A DNA stretch of 64,000 nucleotides from Corynebacterium sp. (GCF_030532195.1 NZ_JAUNLP010000004.1:62001-126000); one strand, 5' to 3'; shown: positions 38,299 to 47,591, counted from the first letter of the stretch. Program-made: numbers and translations. The notes: a model not told the origin generated them from the letters alone.

Positions 38299-39633
38299 TT
38301 CGCCCCGAGTCCTTTCGTACTGCTCAATCTCCGCCTCGATTTCCTCATCCGTGAGGGACTCGAGGCGTTTTTCGTCTTCCTCCGTCAACTCGTAGACCTC
38401 ATCCGGCACATCGCAGAATGACAACATCCAGTCCAAGTTTCGCTTCTGGATTGTCTTCATCTTCCGTGTCGCTCGCTGGTCAAAAGTCTGCTTGCCGACG
38501 TTCTTCAGCGGCCCTGCCGGAACGCTAGTTGCGGTATCTCCATCGCGGGATGTCCAGACTTCAGTGCCGTCGGGGTAGCGGTCGATGTCCCAGCCCTCAT
38601 GCGTCTTCAGGTTGTGGTGCCGGCGGCATAGGCAGTGGAGGTTTTCGGTATCGGTAGGACCGCCCTGTTCTGGATTTTCGTGGTCATAGGGCTGGATATG
38701 ATCCAGATCGCACTTATTTGCCGGAACATCGCAGCCCGGGAAGCGGCAGAATCCGTCACGACCACGGACACGGGCTACTTGGCTTTCTGTTGGGCGATAG
38801 CCGTCGACCCTGCTGTCTGCGGAGATTCGAATGTGCGTTGCGCGGGCAATCCACTCTTCGGTGGCGACTTCGCTGAGCTAGCCCACGCCGTCGATCCAAG
38901 CTGGTCCACCGCCCACTTCGCGGTAGACATTAATGACAATCTCGGCATTGGTTGAGCGCTGTGCAAGCTGTAGTAGCGCTTCAGCTTGCGTGCACTCTTC
39001 GCCGCGATTAACCGCGGCATTGCGGATACCTTGAATGGTGGCCATGAATTCAGTGGCTCGGTCACTTTCAAGGATGGCAGTGACTGTTTTGTGTTTGCCG
39101 TCGCCAGTATCGGAAATGCCGACCGTTTCGCCCTCGGGGACGCGCTGAGTGCCATCATTGCGAGCACAGTCATTGAACTCGGACACCAAGTCCCCAATCA
39201 ACCGCGAGAGCGTGTAGACACCAATCATTGCTTGTCTGGGGCGCGTCGGTGTGAGCAGCTCAATCAAGCGTGGCTCAACAGTGTCAGTTTGGTCGGGTGA
39301 CAACCCAGCAACACCATTGGCGATGGTGCGAAGGTGAGCCAGTGAAAAAGAATGTGTTGACTCAATAAGTGCCCTGACGTTGGGCATGCGCTCAAACATC
39401 AGCGCAATTTCACACAGAGTCGAGCACTTTCCGCGGCTAAGACCTGTTCGAATGCTGATTCGGGCGAGATGATGATTGACATCAATCTCGCGGCCCGGTG
39501 CGCAGGCATCGATGAGTTGAAGGTCAGCGGCATTGACCGCACGGGCGGCAGCGCTAATGGGATCGTCGGGTTTTTGGTTGGCCCACGAGGGCTTTTGTCC
39601 TGGTGCTGGTAGGTCAATGGGCGGCGATGACAT
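38281..39633 (-). pseudogene. DUF222/HNH endonuclease gene interrupted by an in-frame TAG
   Basis: A 13E12-type protein of about 450 codons. The first part (39633-38881) encodes the helical DUF222 domain. A TAG at 38880-38878 stops it, but the same frame continues without another stop to TGA at 38281. The continuation encodes LSEVATEEWIARATHIR and then an intact HNH nuclease: CRFPGC, CDLDHIQPYDHENP and ENLHCLCRRHHNLKTH. A single base change (for example from GAG, CAG or AAG) would explain the stop. It could be a recent pseudogene, a sequencing error or, less likely, read through. The start ATG follows GGGGGAC. Confidence 0.85.
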
Positions 39634-39674
39634 CAGATGTCCCCCTGATAGTTCTTTGTCAGCCGAAGCCGTGC

Positions 39675-39713
39675 CTAGAAATCTCCTCTAGAAATTTCCC
39701 CTACAAATGTTCC
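39675..39713. repeat. Three 13-base imperfect tandem repeats upstream of the HNH pseudogene
   Basis: CTAGAAATCTCCT (39675-39687), CTAGAAATTTCCC (39688-39700) and CTACAAATGTTCC (39701-39713) follow each other without gap; a weaker fourth unit (TTACAATCTCAAT) may follow. They lie in the leader or promoter of the minus-strand gene starting at 39633. The AT-rich gap 39634-39783 holds nothing else I can assign. Confidence 0.65.
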
Positions 39714-39783
39714 TTACAATCTCAATCGTACACATGTTTGAAAAGGGGTCAATAGTAAATCGAGGATTCGTTCTAAAAATTTT

Positions 39784-40815
39784 CTACCGTCGACGCCATC
39801 TGGGTAGCGCGCCATACATCGGCAGAACGCGGACGCGACGGCGAAGCTCCGCTTTCAATTCAGCGCCATCAAGCTCATCCAAAAACTCGCGAATGTGCGC
39901 CATTGTGTTGGGGGAGTAGAGCAGCGCGAGATGATCTGACCAATCGCTACCGCCGGAGGCGTTGTTGACATTGATAATCCGATGACCAGTGCGTTCTGGC
40001 AAGTGAGCACCAGTCCATGGTCTGACGATGGTATCGAAAGGAGTGCCGATATTCAGGTAGTGCGGCCCTCGCCTGGTAACACCGCGCACCGTGCGGTTGA
40101 GTGTCGCAATGTACTCCGAGTCCAATAACTGTTGCAGGCCTGCGCGACCAATCAAGCGGTCAACCAGAATACGAATAGGTAGCCCTAGTCGCTCCGCTAC
40201 CCGCAACACGCGCCGGGCACCCCACGCACTGGTGCCATGGTGATTTCCCGCAAGCGAGATAACTGCTCGCACGGGGCTGTTGTCGGCAGCAAACTGTTCG
40301 GCTTCTTCTTCGCTAAGCCCCCGGGCAAGAGCGTCGTCGTAAAGCGAATCGATCGTTGCGTTGGCGTAGCTGCGGCAGTGCAGTCCGCCCTGCGAGTGCC
40401 CGATGAGGTCGATGCGGGAGAGGTTGAGGTGGGTGCGGAAGCGGTTGAGAAGTTCGGTGACCTCGTCAAACGCCTCGCCCAAGTCAGCTGTGCCCTTGAC
40501 GCTGCGCAGATGGCTGACCAGCGCGCCAGAGTCGGTGCCGTAGTCCAGTGTGAACACCGGGCGATGCCTGGCGAGAAACGGTCCAAGCATGGCAAACGCA
40601 TTAAATGAGTTCATCCACGTGCCGTGGACCAGCACAATTGGCGTGCGATTTTCATAGCCGTCGAGATTCGCCGTGATGGTGCCATCAAGAATTTCGCGGA
40701 TGTCCTGCACACCATGGGGCAACCATTCGGGATGACGAAGCGAGCGCAGGTATGCCAGCGGAAAAGTTCGCAGCCTGGGGCCGGGAATGCGCGTGCTGTT
40801 GGGGTAGTCATCCAT
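39784..40815 (-). CDS. Alpha/beta hydrolase, lipase-like
   Basis: A 343-residue hydrolase with the oxyanion-hole motif VLVHGTW (about 62-68) and the nucleophile elbow GHSQGG, both typical of bacterial triacylglycerol lipases and esterases; the SDHLALL segment near the end probably carries the catalytic His. No signal peptide, so it is likely intracellular. The frame is open far upstream, but ATG 40815 has TACGAT 8 bases before it and fits the fold. It is divergent from nnr with only 24 bases between the two start codons. The tail is Arg-rich (ELRRRVRVL, RWRRR). Substrate unknown. Confidence 0.82.
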   Translation of the reverse strand: MDDYPNSTRIPGPRLRTFPLAYLRSLRHPEWLPHGVQDIREILDGTITANLDGYENRTPIVLVHGTWMNSFNAFAMLGPFLARHRPVFTLDYGTDSGALVSHLRSVKGTADLGEAFDEVTELLNRFRTHLNLSRIDLIGHSQGGLHCRSYANATIDSLYDDALARGLSEEEAEQFAADNSPVRAVISLAGNHHGTSAWGARRVLRVAERLGLPIRILVDRLIGRAGLQQLLDSEYIATLNRTVRGVTRRGPHYLNIGTPFDTIVRPWTGAHLPERTGHRIINVNNASGGSDWSDHLALLYSPNTMAHIREFLDELDGAELKAELRRRVRVLPMYGALPRWRRR

Positions 40816-40823
40816 AGGGGCTA

Positions 40824-40833
40824 ATCGTAGGCT
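40824..40833. promoter_or_regulatory. Overlapping divergent -10 elements of the lipase and nnr genes
   Basis: On the minus strand TACGAT (40829-40824) lies 8 bases before the lipase ATG. On the plus strand TAGGCT (40828-40833) lies 6 bases before the nnr ATG. They share two base pairs, so polymerase should not be able to occupy both at once. Both genes would be leaderless. Confidence 0.5.
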
Positions 40834-40839
40834 GGTGGC

Positions 40840-42507
40840 ATGACGTACTGCTATACAGCTGCCGAAATTCGTGCTGCAGAACAACCTTATTTGGATGCAC
40901 AAACGCGTGACGACGAACTGATGCGCCACGCAGCCGCGGCTGTGAGCCAGGCCGCCGAGCGGATGCTCTCTGAAGCTACCCCGGAACCTGGTCAAGGTCG
41001 CGTGCTGCTGCTGGTCGGCTCCGGCGGCAATGGCGGTGACGCGCTGTATGCAGGGCGGGACTTGTCCTCTGACGGGCATGGTGTCGATGCGGTGTTGCTG
41101 GGCTCCAAGCCACACGACCGGGCATTGAAGGCCTTTGAGCTTGCCGGTGGGCGAGTGCTGCCACTCGGTGGGCAAGGACGTGACCGTGAGGCGGATTTGT
41201 CGAAGATTTTGTGGGCAATCAGCGACGAATATGCACTGATCATCGACGGCATCGTAGGCCTTGGCGGCCACGGTGCCCTGCGCGAAGAGGCCGCCTGGCT
41301 GGTGCGTGAGGCACACCTGGGAGGCGTGCCCATGCTCGCCGTTGACGTGCCCAGCGGCGTTGAAGCGGACACCGGGCGCACCTTTGATCCACCGGAGCAG
41401 ACTCTCAACCCTGACCCGGACTTGCCAGAGGGCGAAAACCCATATCTGCCGTCCCATGTCACGGCTGCCGTGACTGTGACCTTCGGCGGGCTGCGCTACG
41501 CCCATGCGCTCTCGGAGGCCTGCGGTGACGTGGAATTACATGAAATTTCCCTCGACTGCTTCTCGCCCGAGCTTCCAGGACTGGGGCAGACGCTGTACGA
41601 GAATGCGGCCTACAATCACGCCCCGACCGTGGAGCTCTTTGAGGCTCTCAGCGCTGATTTCCCGCTGATCTCCAACCACATGACCGAGCTCGAACCCGGC
41701 GCTCACGATCACAAGTACTCCACCGGGGTCACCGGTATCGCCGCAGGCAGTGAGAAGTATCCAGGAGCTGGCGTGCTGTGCGCGACGGCGGCGGTGCGCG
41801 CCACCAGCCCGGCGGTCATCTACGTCGGTGATCAGGCCGCGCGTGCTCGCATCACCACGGCGCTGCCGACGGTTATCGCAAAGCCGGACACCGTGGCGCG
41901 TAGCGAGGTACGCGTTGACGCCTGGGTTGTCGGCCCGGGTCGCGGCACCGATGAGCAGGCAGCCGCTGAGCTGCGTGACATTCTTGCCACCGACAAGCCC
42001 GTGGTAATCGACGCCGACGCGCTGACTCTGCTCGCAGGCGACGAGAGTCTGCAACAGCTCGTCCGGGACCGCGGTGAAAACCGGCAGCTGCGCACAATTC
42101 TTACGCCGCACGCCGGCGAGTTCGAGCGACTGACCGGCAAGAAGGTCACCAATGCAATCACCGATGCCCGTGAGCTCGCGGAGACGCTCCACTGCGAGGT
42201 ACTCCTTAAAGGGCGGCGCACCGTCATCGCCAACCCCGAAACCAACCGCACGATTGTGCTGGATGCCGGCAACTCCTGGGCGGCAACACCCGGCTCTGGC
42301 GATGTCTTGTCCGGACTCATCGGCGCCTGGGTTGCACGTGGCGCAGGTCTTTACCTACCAGCAGTTATTCATGCGCGCGCCGCATATTTGGCCGCAAGCA
42401 CCGACTTTGGCCCGGCCCCGTGCTGTGCACTCGATATCGCCGAATCCGTCCGGGAGGCCACCGCATGGTTCACTCAAGAACACAGGAGTGGCAAAATATC
42501 GCTATGA
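40840..42507 (+). CDS. nnr: Bifunctional NAD(P)H-hydrate epimerase/dehydratase
   Basis: Repairs hydrated NAD(P)H: the N-terminal domain epimerises R/S-NAD(P)HX and the C-terminal domain dehydrates the S form with ADP or ATP. The 555 residues hold the YjeF-N domain (about 1-230, GSGGNGGDALYAGR, DVPSGVEADTG) and the ribokinase-like carbohydrate kinase domain (about 280-540, HAGEFERLTG, NSWAATPGSGDVLSGLIGA). The ATG has a TAGGCT 6 bases upstream and no SD. Its stop overlaps the alr-tsaE start by 4 bases, and the gene heads the operon nnr-alr/tsaE-tsaB-rimI. Confidence 0.95.
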   Translation: MTYCYTAAEIRAAEQPYLDAQTRDDELMRHAAAAVSQAAERMLSEATPEPGQGRVLLLVGSGGNGGDALYAGRDLSSDGHGVDAVLLGSKPHDRALKAFELAGGRVLPLGGQGRDREADLSKILWAISDEYALIIDGIVGLGGHGALREEAAWLVREAHLGGVPMLAVDVPSGVEADTGRTFDPPEQTLNPDPDLPEGENPYLPSHVTAAVTVTFGGLRYAHALSEACGDVELHEISLDCFSPELPGLGQTLYENAAYNHAPTVELFEALSADFPLISNHMTELEPGAHDHKYSTGVTGIAAGSEKYPGAGVLCATAAVRATSPAVIYVGDQAARARITTALPTVIAKPDTVARSEVRVDAWVVGPGRGTDEQAAAELRDILATDKPVVIDADALTLLAGDESLQQLVRDRGENRQLRTILTPHAGEFERLTGKKVTNAITDARELAETLHCEVLLKGRRTVIANPETNRTIVLDAGNSWAATPGSGDVLSGLIGAWVARGAGLYLPAVIHARAAYLAASTDFGPAPCCALDIAESVREATAWFTQEHRSGKISL

Positions 42508-44117
42508 CTTCCTCGGCACCAGCCATCCTCACCCACACCGTTAATCTCGACGCAATCGCCCACAATGTCAAGACCGTCAAGTCCATTGCAGGGGTTGACG
42601 AACTCATGGCCGTCGTGAAGGCGGACGGCTACTCGCAGGGAGCGCTGCAGTCTGCGTTGGCGGCCTTGGAAGGCGGTGCGACGCAGCTCGGTGTCGCCAC
42701 GCTTGAGGAGGCAATTTCCCTTCGCGCAAAACTGTGCGCCGCGCTTGACGACGGCCGAACCATCCCCATCCTCGCATGGATTTGGGATGCGGCAGCCACC
42801 TGGTTGATTGAGCGCGCAGTCGCGGACAATATTGACCTCGGTGTTCCCTCGATGGCACATGCGCAGGCAGTGGTCGGCGCCGGCCGCGAGCTGTCCGTGA
42901 CTCCGCGGGTGACGGTGATGGTCGATACCGGCCTGGGGCGCTCCGGTTTTTCCATGGCCAATGGAGATTTTGACCGAGCGGTCGAACCGCTGGCGGCGCT
43001 GCATAAGGAGGGCGCTCTGCGCATCACCGGTGCATTCACGCACTTTGCGTGCGCTGATGAGCCGGGCAATGAAAGCGTCGATAGGCAGGCGGAGAATTTC
43101 CGCACTGCACTGAGTGCGCTGCGTGAAGCGGGCGTGGCGGAGATGATTAACCACGCCGCGAATTCGCCGGCAGCGTTGACACGCCCGGACTTGGCGTTTG
43201 ACATGGTGCGCCCAGGGCTCGCAATTTATGGGGGCGAACCAATTGCGGGTATGACCCATGGATTGCGTCCGGCAATGCGCTGGGAGGCTTCCGTGGTGTT
43301 GGTGAAGAAGTTGCCGGCAGGAGAGTCAGTGTCGTATGGGCTGACCTGGACGGCTGACCGCGATACCACCGTCGGAATTGTCCCGTGTGGGTACGCCGAT
43401 GGCATGATGCGTTCGGCATCGGGCCGCTTCGAGGTCAGTATTGATGGCAAGCGCTATCCGCAGGTGGGGCGCATTTGCATGGATCAGTTCGTGGTGGACT
43501 TGGGGCCGGATACTGATGTCGTGCCGGGCGATACGGCGGTCATCGTCGGTGACCCAGCGCTGGGTGAGCCGGGACTTGATGAAATGGCAGAGGCCTTTGG
43601 CACCATTAACTATGAGATTTTGACGGCCCCGAAGGGCAGGAGTCAGCGTCGTTACGTGCATAGCCGTGTTGTACCGACCGCGGAGGACATGCGTGAGCTC
43701 GGCGAACAGATTGGACGCATGCTCAGCTCCGGTGAACTGGTTATTCTCGACGGTCCGCTCGGTGCCGGAAAGACCACTTTGACGCAGGGCATTGCCCGCG
43801 GCATGGAGGTTCGTGGTCGTGTGACGTCGCCGACGTTCACCATTGCTCGCGAGCACCGCCCCCTGGCAAGCGATGGCGCCACACTTATTCACGTCGATGC
43901 CTACAGGCTCTTCGGTGAGGAGGGGCCGGGCTCACAAGGCGATGCTTTCGATGCGCTGGATTCGCTGGACCTCGATACTGACCTTCAGGACAGCGTGGTG
44001 GTCGCCGAGTGGGGCGCGGGTCTTGCTGAGGTACTCTCCGATCGCTACCTGCTGGTCAGTATTGACCGTTCGCGTACCGACGATGCTCGCGTTGTCACCT
44101 GGCAGTGGGTTAAGTAG
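42504..44117 (+). CDS. alr: Alanine racemase fused to TsaE (t6A biosynthesis ATPase)
   Basis: One 537-residue reading frame carries two enzymes. Residues 1-about 378 are alanine racemase, which makes D-alanine for peptidoglycan: PLP Lys in AVVKADGYSQG, catalytic Tyr in ESVSYGLTW, RICMDQFVVD, ending NYEILTAPKGRSQRRYV. Residues from about 380 are TsaE, the P-loop ATPase of the tRNA N6-threonylcarbamoyladenosine complex: AEDMRELGEQIGRML, Walker A DGPLGAGKTT, RVTSPTFTI, HVDAYRL and AEWG. No stop or start signal separates them. tsaB follows. ATG 42504 overlaps the nnr stop (ATGA). Confidence 0.93.
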   Translation: MTSSAPAILTHTVNLDAIAHNVKTVKSIAGVDELMAVVKADGYSQGALQSALAALEGGATQLGVATLEEAISLRAKLCAALDDGRTIPILAWIWDAAATWLIERAVADNIDLGVPSMAHAQAVVGAGRELSVTPRVTVMVDTGLGRSGFSMANGDFDRAVEPLAALHKEGALRITGAFTHFACADEPGNESVDRQAENFRTALSALREAGVAEMINHAANSPAALTRPDLAFDMVRPGLAIYGGEPIAGMTHGLRPAMRWEASVVLVKKLPAGESVSYGLTWTADRDTTVGIVPCGYADGMMRSASGRFEVSIDGKRYPQVGRICMDQFVVDLGPDTDVVPGDTAVIVGDPALGEPGLDEMAEAFGTINYEILTAPKGRSQRRYVHSRVVPTAEDMRELGEQIGRMLSSGELVILDGPLGAGKTTLTQGIARGMEVRGRVTSPTFTIAREHRPLASDGATLIHVDAYRLFGEEGPGSQGDAFDALDSLDLDTDLQDSVVVAEWGAGLAEVLSDRYLLVSIDRSRTDDARVVTWQWVK

Positions 44118-44140
44118 CGCGGGGAAGTAGAGTGCAAAGC

Positions 44141-44806
44141 ATGAACATTCTCGCCGTAGATACGTCGACCCCGCAGGTCACAGCAGGGATCGTCCAGGTT
44201 TCGGACGATGGCCGTGAGCTGACGACACTCGCCCAGCAGTTGCACCTGGACGCACGGGCTCACAACGAGGTGCTCGTCCCGCTGATTCAGCAGGCGCTGG
44301 CCGACAGTGGCCTGGCAGCCAACGATTTGGGCGGTGTGGTTGTCGGCTGCGGTCCGGGACCGTTTACCGGGCTGCGCGTCGGCATGGCCACCGCAGCGTC
44401 CTACGCCGATGCGTTGGGAATCCCGTGCCACGGCATTTGCAGCTTGGACGCGCTGGCAAGCGACACCAGCGATGAGTTGGTCGTCACCGACGCGCGTCGT
44501 CGAGAGGTCTACTTCACCGCCTACCGAGGTGGCCAGCGCATCTTCGGCCCAGCCGTGGCCAAGCCCGCAGATGTCATCGGACTTATCACGGCAGAAATCC
44601 CGGACTTCGCCCCTGTGCAAGCACGTGGCAGCGTCAAGCACATTGAGCAGATTGACGGCCTCAACCTGCAGGACACTGAGGTTGTCGAGGTGCTTCCCAC
44701 TCCGGAATCGTTGGTACGAGTCGCAGACCTCGATGCCACCCCGAGCCCGTTGGTGCCGCTGTATCTGCGCAGGCCGGATGCGGTTGTCCCGAAGGCTATG
44801 CGATGA
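44141..44806 (+). CDS. tsaB: tRNA threonylcarbamoyladenosine biosynthesis protein TsaB
   Basis: TsaB pairs with TsaD and, with TsaE, transfers the threonylcarbamoyl group to A37 of ANN-decoding tRNAs. The 221 residues show the ASKHA-fold N-terminus MNILAVDTSTPQVTAGI, HNEVLVPLIQQAL and GCGPGPFTGLRVGMATA. ATG 44141 was chosen because it gives the family start and TAGAGT lies exactly 7 bases upstream (leaderless promoter); GTG 44132 after GGGGAAG is the alternative. Its stop overlaps the rimI start by 4 bases. Confidence 0.94.
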   Translation: MNILAVDTSTPQVTAGIVQVSDDGRELTTLAQQLHLDARAHNEVLVPLIQQALADSGLAANDLGGVVVGCGPGPFTGLRVGMATAASYADALGIPCHGICSLDALASDTSDELVVTDARRREVYFTAYRGGQRIFGPAVAKPADVIGLITAEIPDFAPVQARGSVKHIEQIDGLNLQDTEVVEVLPTPESLVRVADLDATPSPLVPLYLRRPDAVVPKAMR

Positions 44807-45267
44807 GCGTCGTAAAGCTTGTGCGTCTCGGCCCACCTGCGGCGAAGGCGTGTGCGGCGATTGAGGCGGAGCTCTTCGCCGGCGACGATCCGTGGCCCGA
44901 GAATGCGTTTGCGGCGGAGCTGTCGGCGCCCAATAATTTCTACGTCGGCATTGCGGACGGCGATGAGCTGTGCGGGTATGCGGGAATCACGAAGCTGGGT
45001 CCGACGGGCGATGCCGAGTATGAGATTCACACCATCGGTGTGGCGGAGAAGTGGCAGCGGCGTGGGTTTGGTGCGCAGCTGATGGACGCGCTGATGGCGG
45101 CAGTGGCGGAGGACCCGGGGCCGGTGTATCTGGAAGTGCGCACGGACAATGAGCCGGCGATTGCGATGTATCGTGCCTACGGTTTTGAAAATATGGGACT
45201 GCGGAAGAACTACTATCCAGGCTCTGGCGCCGACGCGTACACGATGTTTCGCCCCGCTAAATGTTGA
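44803..45267 (+). CDS. rimI: Ribosomal-protein-alanine N-acetyltransferase
   Basis: GNAT-family enzyme that acetylates protein N-termini, classically ribosomal protein S18. The 154 residues show ELFAGDDPWPENAFAAEL, the acetyl-CoA loop EKWQRRGFGAQLM (Q/RxxGxG/A type) and EVRTDNEPAIAMYRAYGFENMGLRKNYY. It is coupled to tsaB by an ATGA overlap. The tsaB-rimI-tsaD order is common, but here two genes intervene before tsaD. Confidence 0.92.
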   Translation: MSVVKLVRLGPPAAKACAAIEAELFAGDDPWPENAFAAELSAPNNFYVGIADGDELCGYAGITKLGPTGDAEYEIHTIGVAEKWQRRGFGAQLMDALMAAVAEDPGPVYLEVRTDNEPAIAMYRAYGFENMGLRKNYYPGSGADAYTMFRPAKC

Positions 45268-45298
45268 CGGAGTGACAAAACCACGTTAGACCGGAGGC

Positions 45299-47035
45299 AT
45301 GGCAAAAACCTTCGCACAGCAGCTCGTAGAAACCCTAGAGAGTCAGGGGGTCAAGCGAATCTTCGGACTCGTCGGAGATAGCTTGAACCCCGTAGTCGAC
45401 GCGGTTCGTGAATCCTCCATCGAGTGGGTTCACGTCCGCAATGAAGAAGCCGCGGCGTTTGCCGCTGGTGCGGAATCCCTCGTCACCGGTGAGCTAGCCG
45501 TCTGCGCGGCCTCCTGTGGGCCGGGTAATACCCACCTTATTCAGGGACTTTATGATTCCCACCGCAACGGTGCCAAGGTCTTGGCAATCGCCTCGCATAT
45601 TCCGTCGCGGCAGATTGGTTCCAATTTCTTCCAGGAGACGCATCCGGAGCAGATTTTCAACGAGTGCTCCGGCTACTGCGAGATGGTGCACTCTGCCGAG
45701 CAGGGCAGCGTTATCCTGCACCACGCCATTCAGTCGACGATGACCGGACACGGTGTCTCCGTGTTGGTACTGCCCGGCGATGTCAGCACGCACGAAGTCG
45801 AAAGCGATGAATTTGTCTCGTCCACCATCAGCAGTGGTCGTCCGGTTCTGTTCCCGGACGCTGGTCAGGCGGCAATGCTTGCCGACGCCATCAACGAGGC
45901 CGACACCGTCACTCTTTTCTGTGGCGCAGGTGTGAAGGATGCCCGCGAACAGGTTCTCAAACTCGCGGAGAAGATTAAGTCGCCGGTGGGTCATGCCCTC
46001 GGCGGCAAGATGTACATCCAGTACGACAACCCCTTTGACGTGGGCATGTCCGGGCTCCTTGGCTATGGCGCCTGCCACGATGCGTCCAATGACGCTGACC
46101 TGCTGATTCTGCTGGGCACGGACTTCCCGTACAACGACTTTTTGCCCAGCAAGAATGTGGCGCAGGTCGATATCGACGGTCGCGCCATTGGCCGCCGCAC
46201 TACGGTGAAGTACCCAGTGGTCGGCGATGTGGCCGCCACCATCGAGACCATCCTGCCGTACGTCGAGGAAAAGACCGATCGCTCCTTCCTGGACAAGCAG
46301 CTGCGCAACCATGAGCGCCTGCTCAGCCAGGTCATTGAGGCCTACACCAGCAACGTTGAGAAGATGTTGCCGATTCACCCGGAGTACGTCGCCGATTTGA
46401 TTGACAAGTACGCCGATGACGATGCCATCTTCACCGTCGATACCGGTATGTGCAATGTCTGGGCCGCCCGCTATGTCACCCCGAACGGCAAGCGTGAGCA
46501 GCTCGGTTCTTTCCGTCACGGCACCATGGCCAATGCGTTGCCACATGCAATTGGTGCGCAGGCAGCGGACCGAAACCGACAGGTGATTTCCTTCAACGGT
46601 GACGGTGGCCTGGCCATGCTGCTCGGCGAGCTGATTACGGTCAAGCAAGAAGAGCTGCCGATTAAGATGTTCGTCTTCAACAATTCCTCGCTGGGCATGG
46701 TCAAGCTGGAGATGTTGGTCCAGGGGCTGCCAGAGCATGAGACAGACCACGATGGTGTCGACTACGCAGGTATCGCCAAGGCACTGGGGATCAAGACCAT
46801 CCGGATTGAGGATCCGGCCGATGCTCCACGCCTGATTCAGGAGGCGCTGGCCTATGACGGTCCGGTGCTGGTCGATATGATTACCGATCCGAACGCGCTG
46901 TCGATCCCGGCCAATATCACCTGGGACATGCTGATGGGCTTCTCCAAGGCGGCTACGCGCACGGTCTTCGGTGGTGGCGTCGGCCAGATGATTGATATGG
47001 CGCGCTCCAACCTGCGCAATATCCCGCGTCCGTAA
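45299..47035 (+). CDS. pqo: Pyruvate:quinone oxidoreductase (pyruvate dehydrogenase/oxidase, PoxB type)
   Basis: Thiamine-diphosphate and FAD enzyme that oxidises pyruvate to acetate and CO2, passing electrons to the quinone pool at the membrane. The 578 residues have the three-domain layout of the POX/acetolactate synthase family: TPP glutamate region VHVRNEEAAAFAAGAES, FAD domain in the middle (GCHAxGG-like GHALGGK, LLILLGTDFPY), and the TPP-metal motif GDGGLAMLLGELITVKQEELP...NNSSLGM. The close likeness to corynebacterial and E. coli PoxB is by eye. CGGAGG lies just before the ATG. It separates rimI from tsaD. Confidence 0.88.
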   Translation: MAKTFAQQLVETLESQGVKRIFGLVGDSLNPVVDAVRESSIEWVHVRNEEAAAFAAGAESLVTGELAVCAASCGPGNTHLIQGLYDSHRNGAKVLAIASHIPSRQIGSNFFQETHPEQIFNECSGYCEMVHSAEQGSVILHHAIQSTMTGHGVSVLVLPGDVSTHEVESDEFVSSTISSGRPVLFPDAGQAAMLADAINEADTVTLFCGAGVKDAREQVLKLAEKIKSPVGHALGGKMYIQYDNPFDVGMSGLLGYGACHDASNDADLLILLGTDFPYNDFLPSKNVAQVDIDGRAIGRRTTVKYPVVGDVAATIETILPYVEEKTDRSFLDKQLRNHERLLSQVIEAYTSNVEKMLPIHPEYVADLIDKYADDDAIFTVDTGMCNVWAARYVTPNGKREQLGSFRHGTMANALPHAIGAQAADRNRQVISFNGDGGLAMLLGELITVKQEELPIKMFVFNNSSLGMVKLEMLVQGLPEHETDHDGVDYAGIAKALGIKTIRIEDPADAPRLIQEALAYDGPVLVDMITDPNALSIPANITWDMLMGFSKAATRTVFGGGVGQMIDMARSNLRNIPRP

Positions 47036-47116
47036 CTCTCGACCCCGACGCTGGCGGGTAACGGGGGTAGCACATTCGAGATGCGCGAGCGGGTGCGGTG
47101 CGGTACCTCTAACCAC

Positions 47117-47545
47117 ATGATTAAAGGTTTTCTGGTCAACCCTGACCTGACGCACCGCACCATCGAGTTTGAGCTGGATGCCGCAGCGACATTCCTCGGC
47201 GGCGTTTCCTCCGACCGCGTGTCCGTTGCGTTTCAGGAAGACGGCACCGATTACGCCGCCCTGTACAACCCAAAGGCCAAGGACGAGGGTGCTGAACCGA
47301 ACCCGGTAGCATCCCTGGGGCGCAATGAGGCGGCTACTGGTAACTCGGCATTTTTCTCGGACCCGACCACCGCAATTTGCGGTTCGGTCATCTTTGTCGA
47401 CGCAGAGGGCAACGATATCGGCGATGAGGAAATCGACCGCATCAAGGACGGCATGCGCGCAGTTCGTCACTACCACGATGATTACCCAGAGGAATTCCAG
47501 CTCTGGCGCGCTGCAGTCAAGAACCTTGGTCACCTGGAAATTTAA
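47117..47545 (+). CDS. Conserved hypothetical protein
   Basis: A 142-residue acidic, probably cytosolic protein starting [20 protein letters not shown] and ending with a His/Tyr-rich helix ([29 protein letters not shown]). The start resembles DUF3846-type proteins, but I cannot confirm that. ATG 47117 was chosen over GTG/ATG codons upstream because that prefix (RERVRCGTSN) does not look like a protein start. TACCTC lies 7 bases before the ATG, a weak leaderless signal. It lies 81 bases after pqo and 46 before tsaD. Confidence 0.6.
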   Translation: MIKGFLVNPDLTHRTIEFELDAAATFLGGVSSDRVSVAFQEDGTDYAALYNPKAKDEGAEPNPVASLGRNEAATGNSAFFSDPTTAICGSVIFVDAEGNDIGDEEIDRIKDGMRAVRHYHDDYPEEFQLWRAAVKNLGHLEI

Positions 47546-47591
47546 AGAACCCTGCAAAGCACGCGAACACCGCGCTAGTAACATCACTGGC

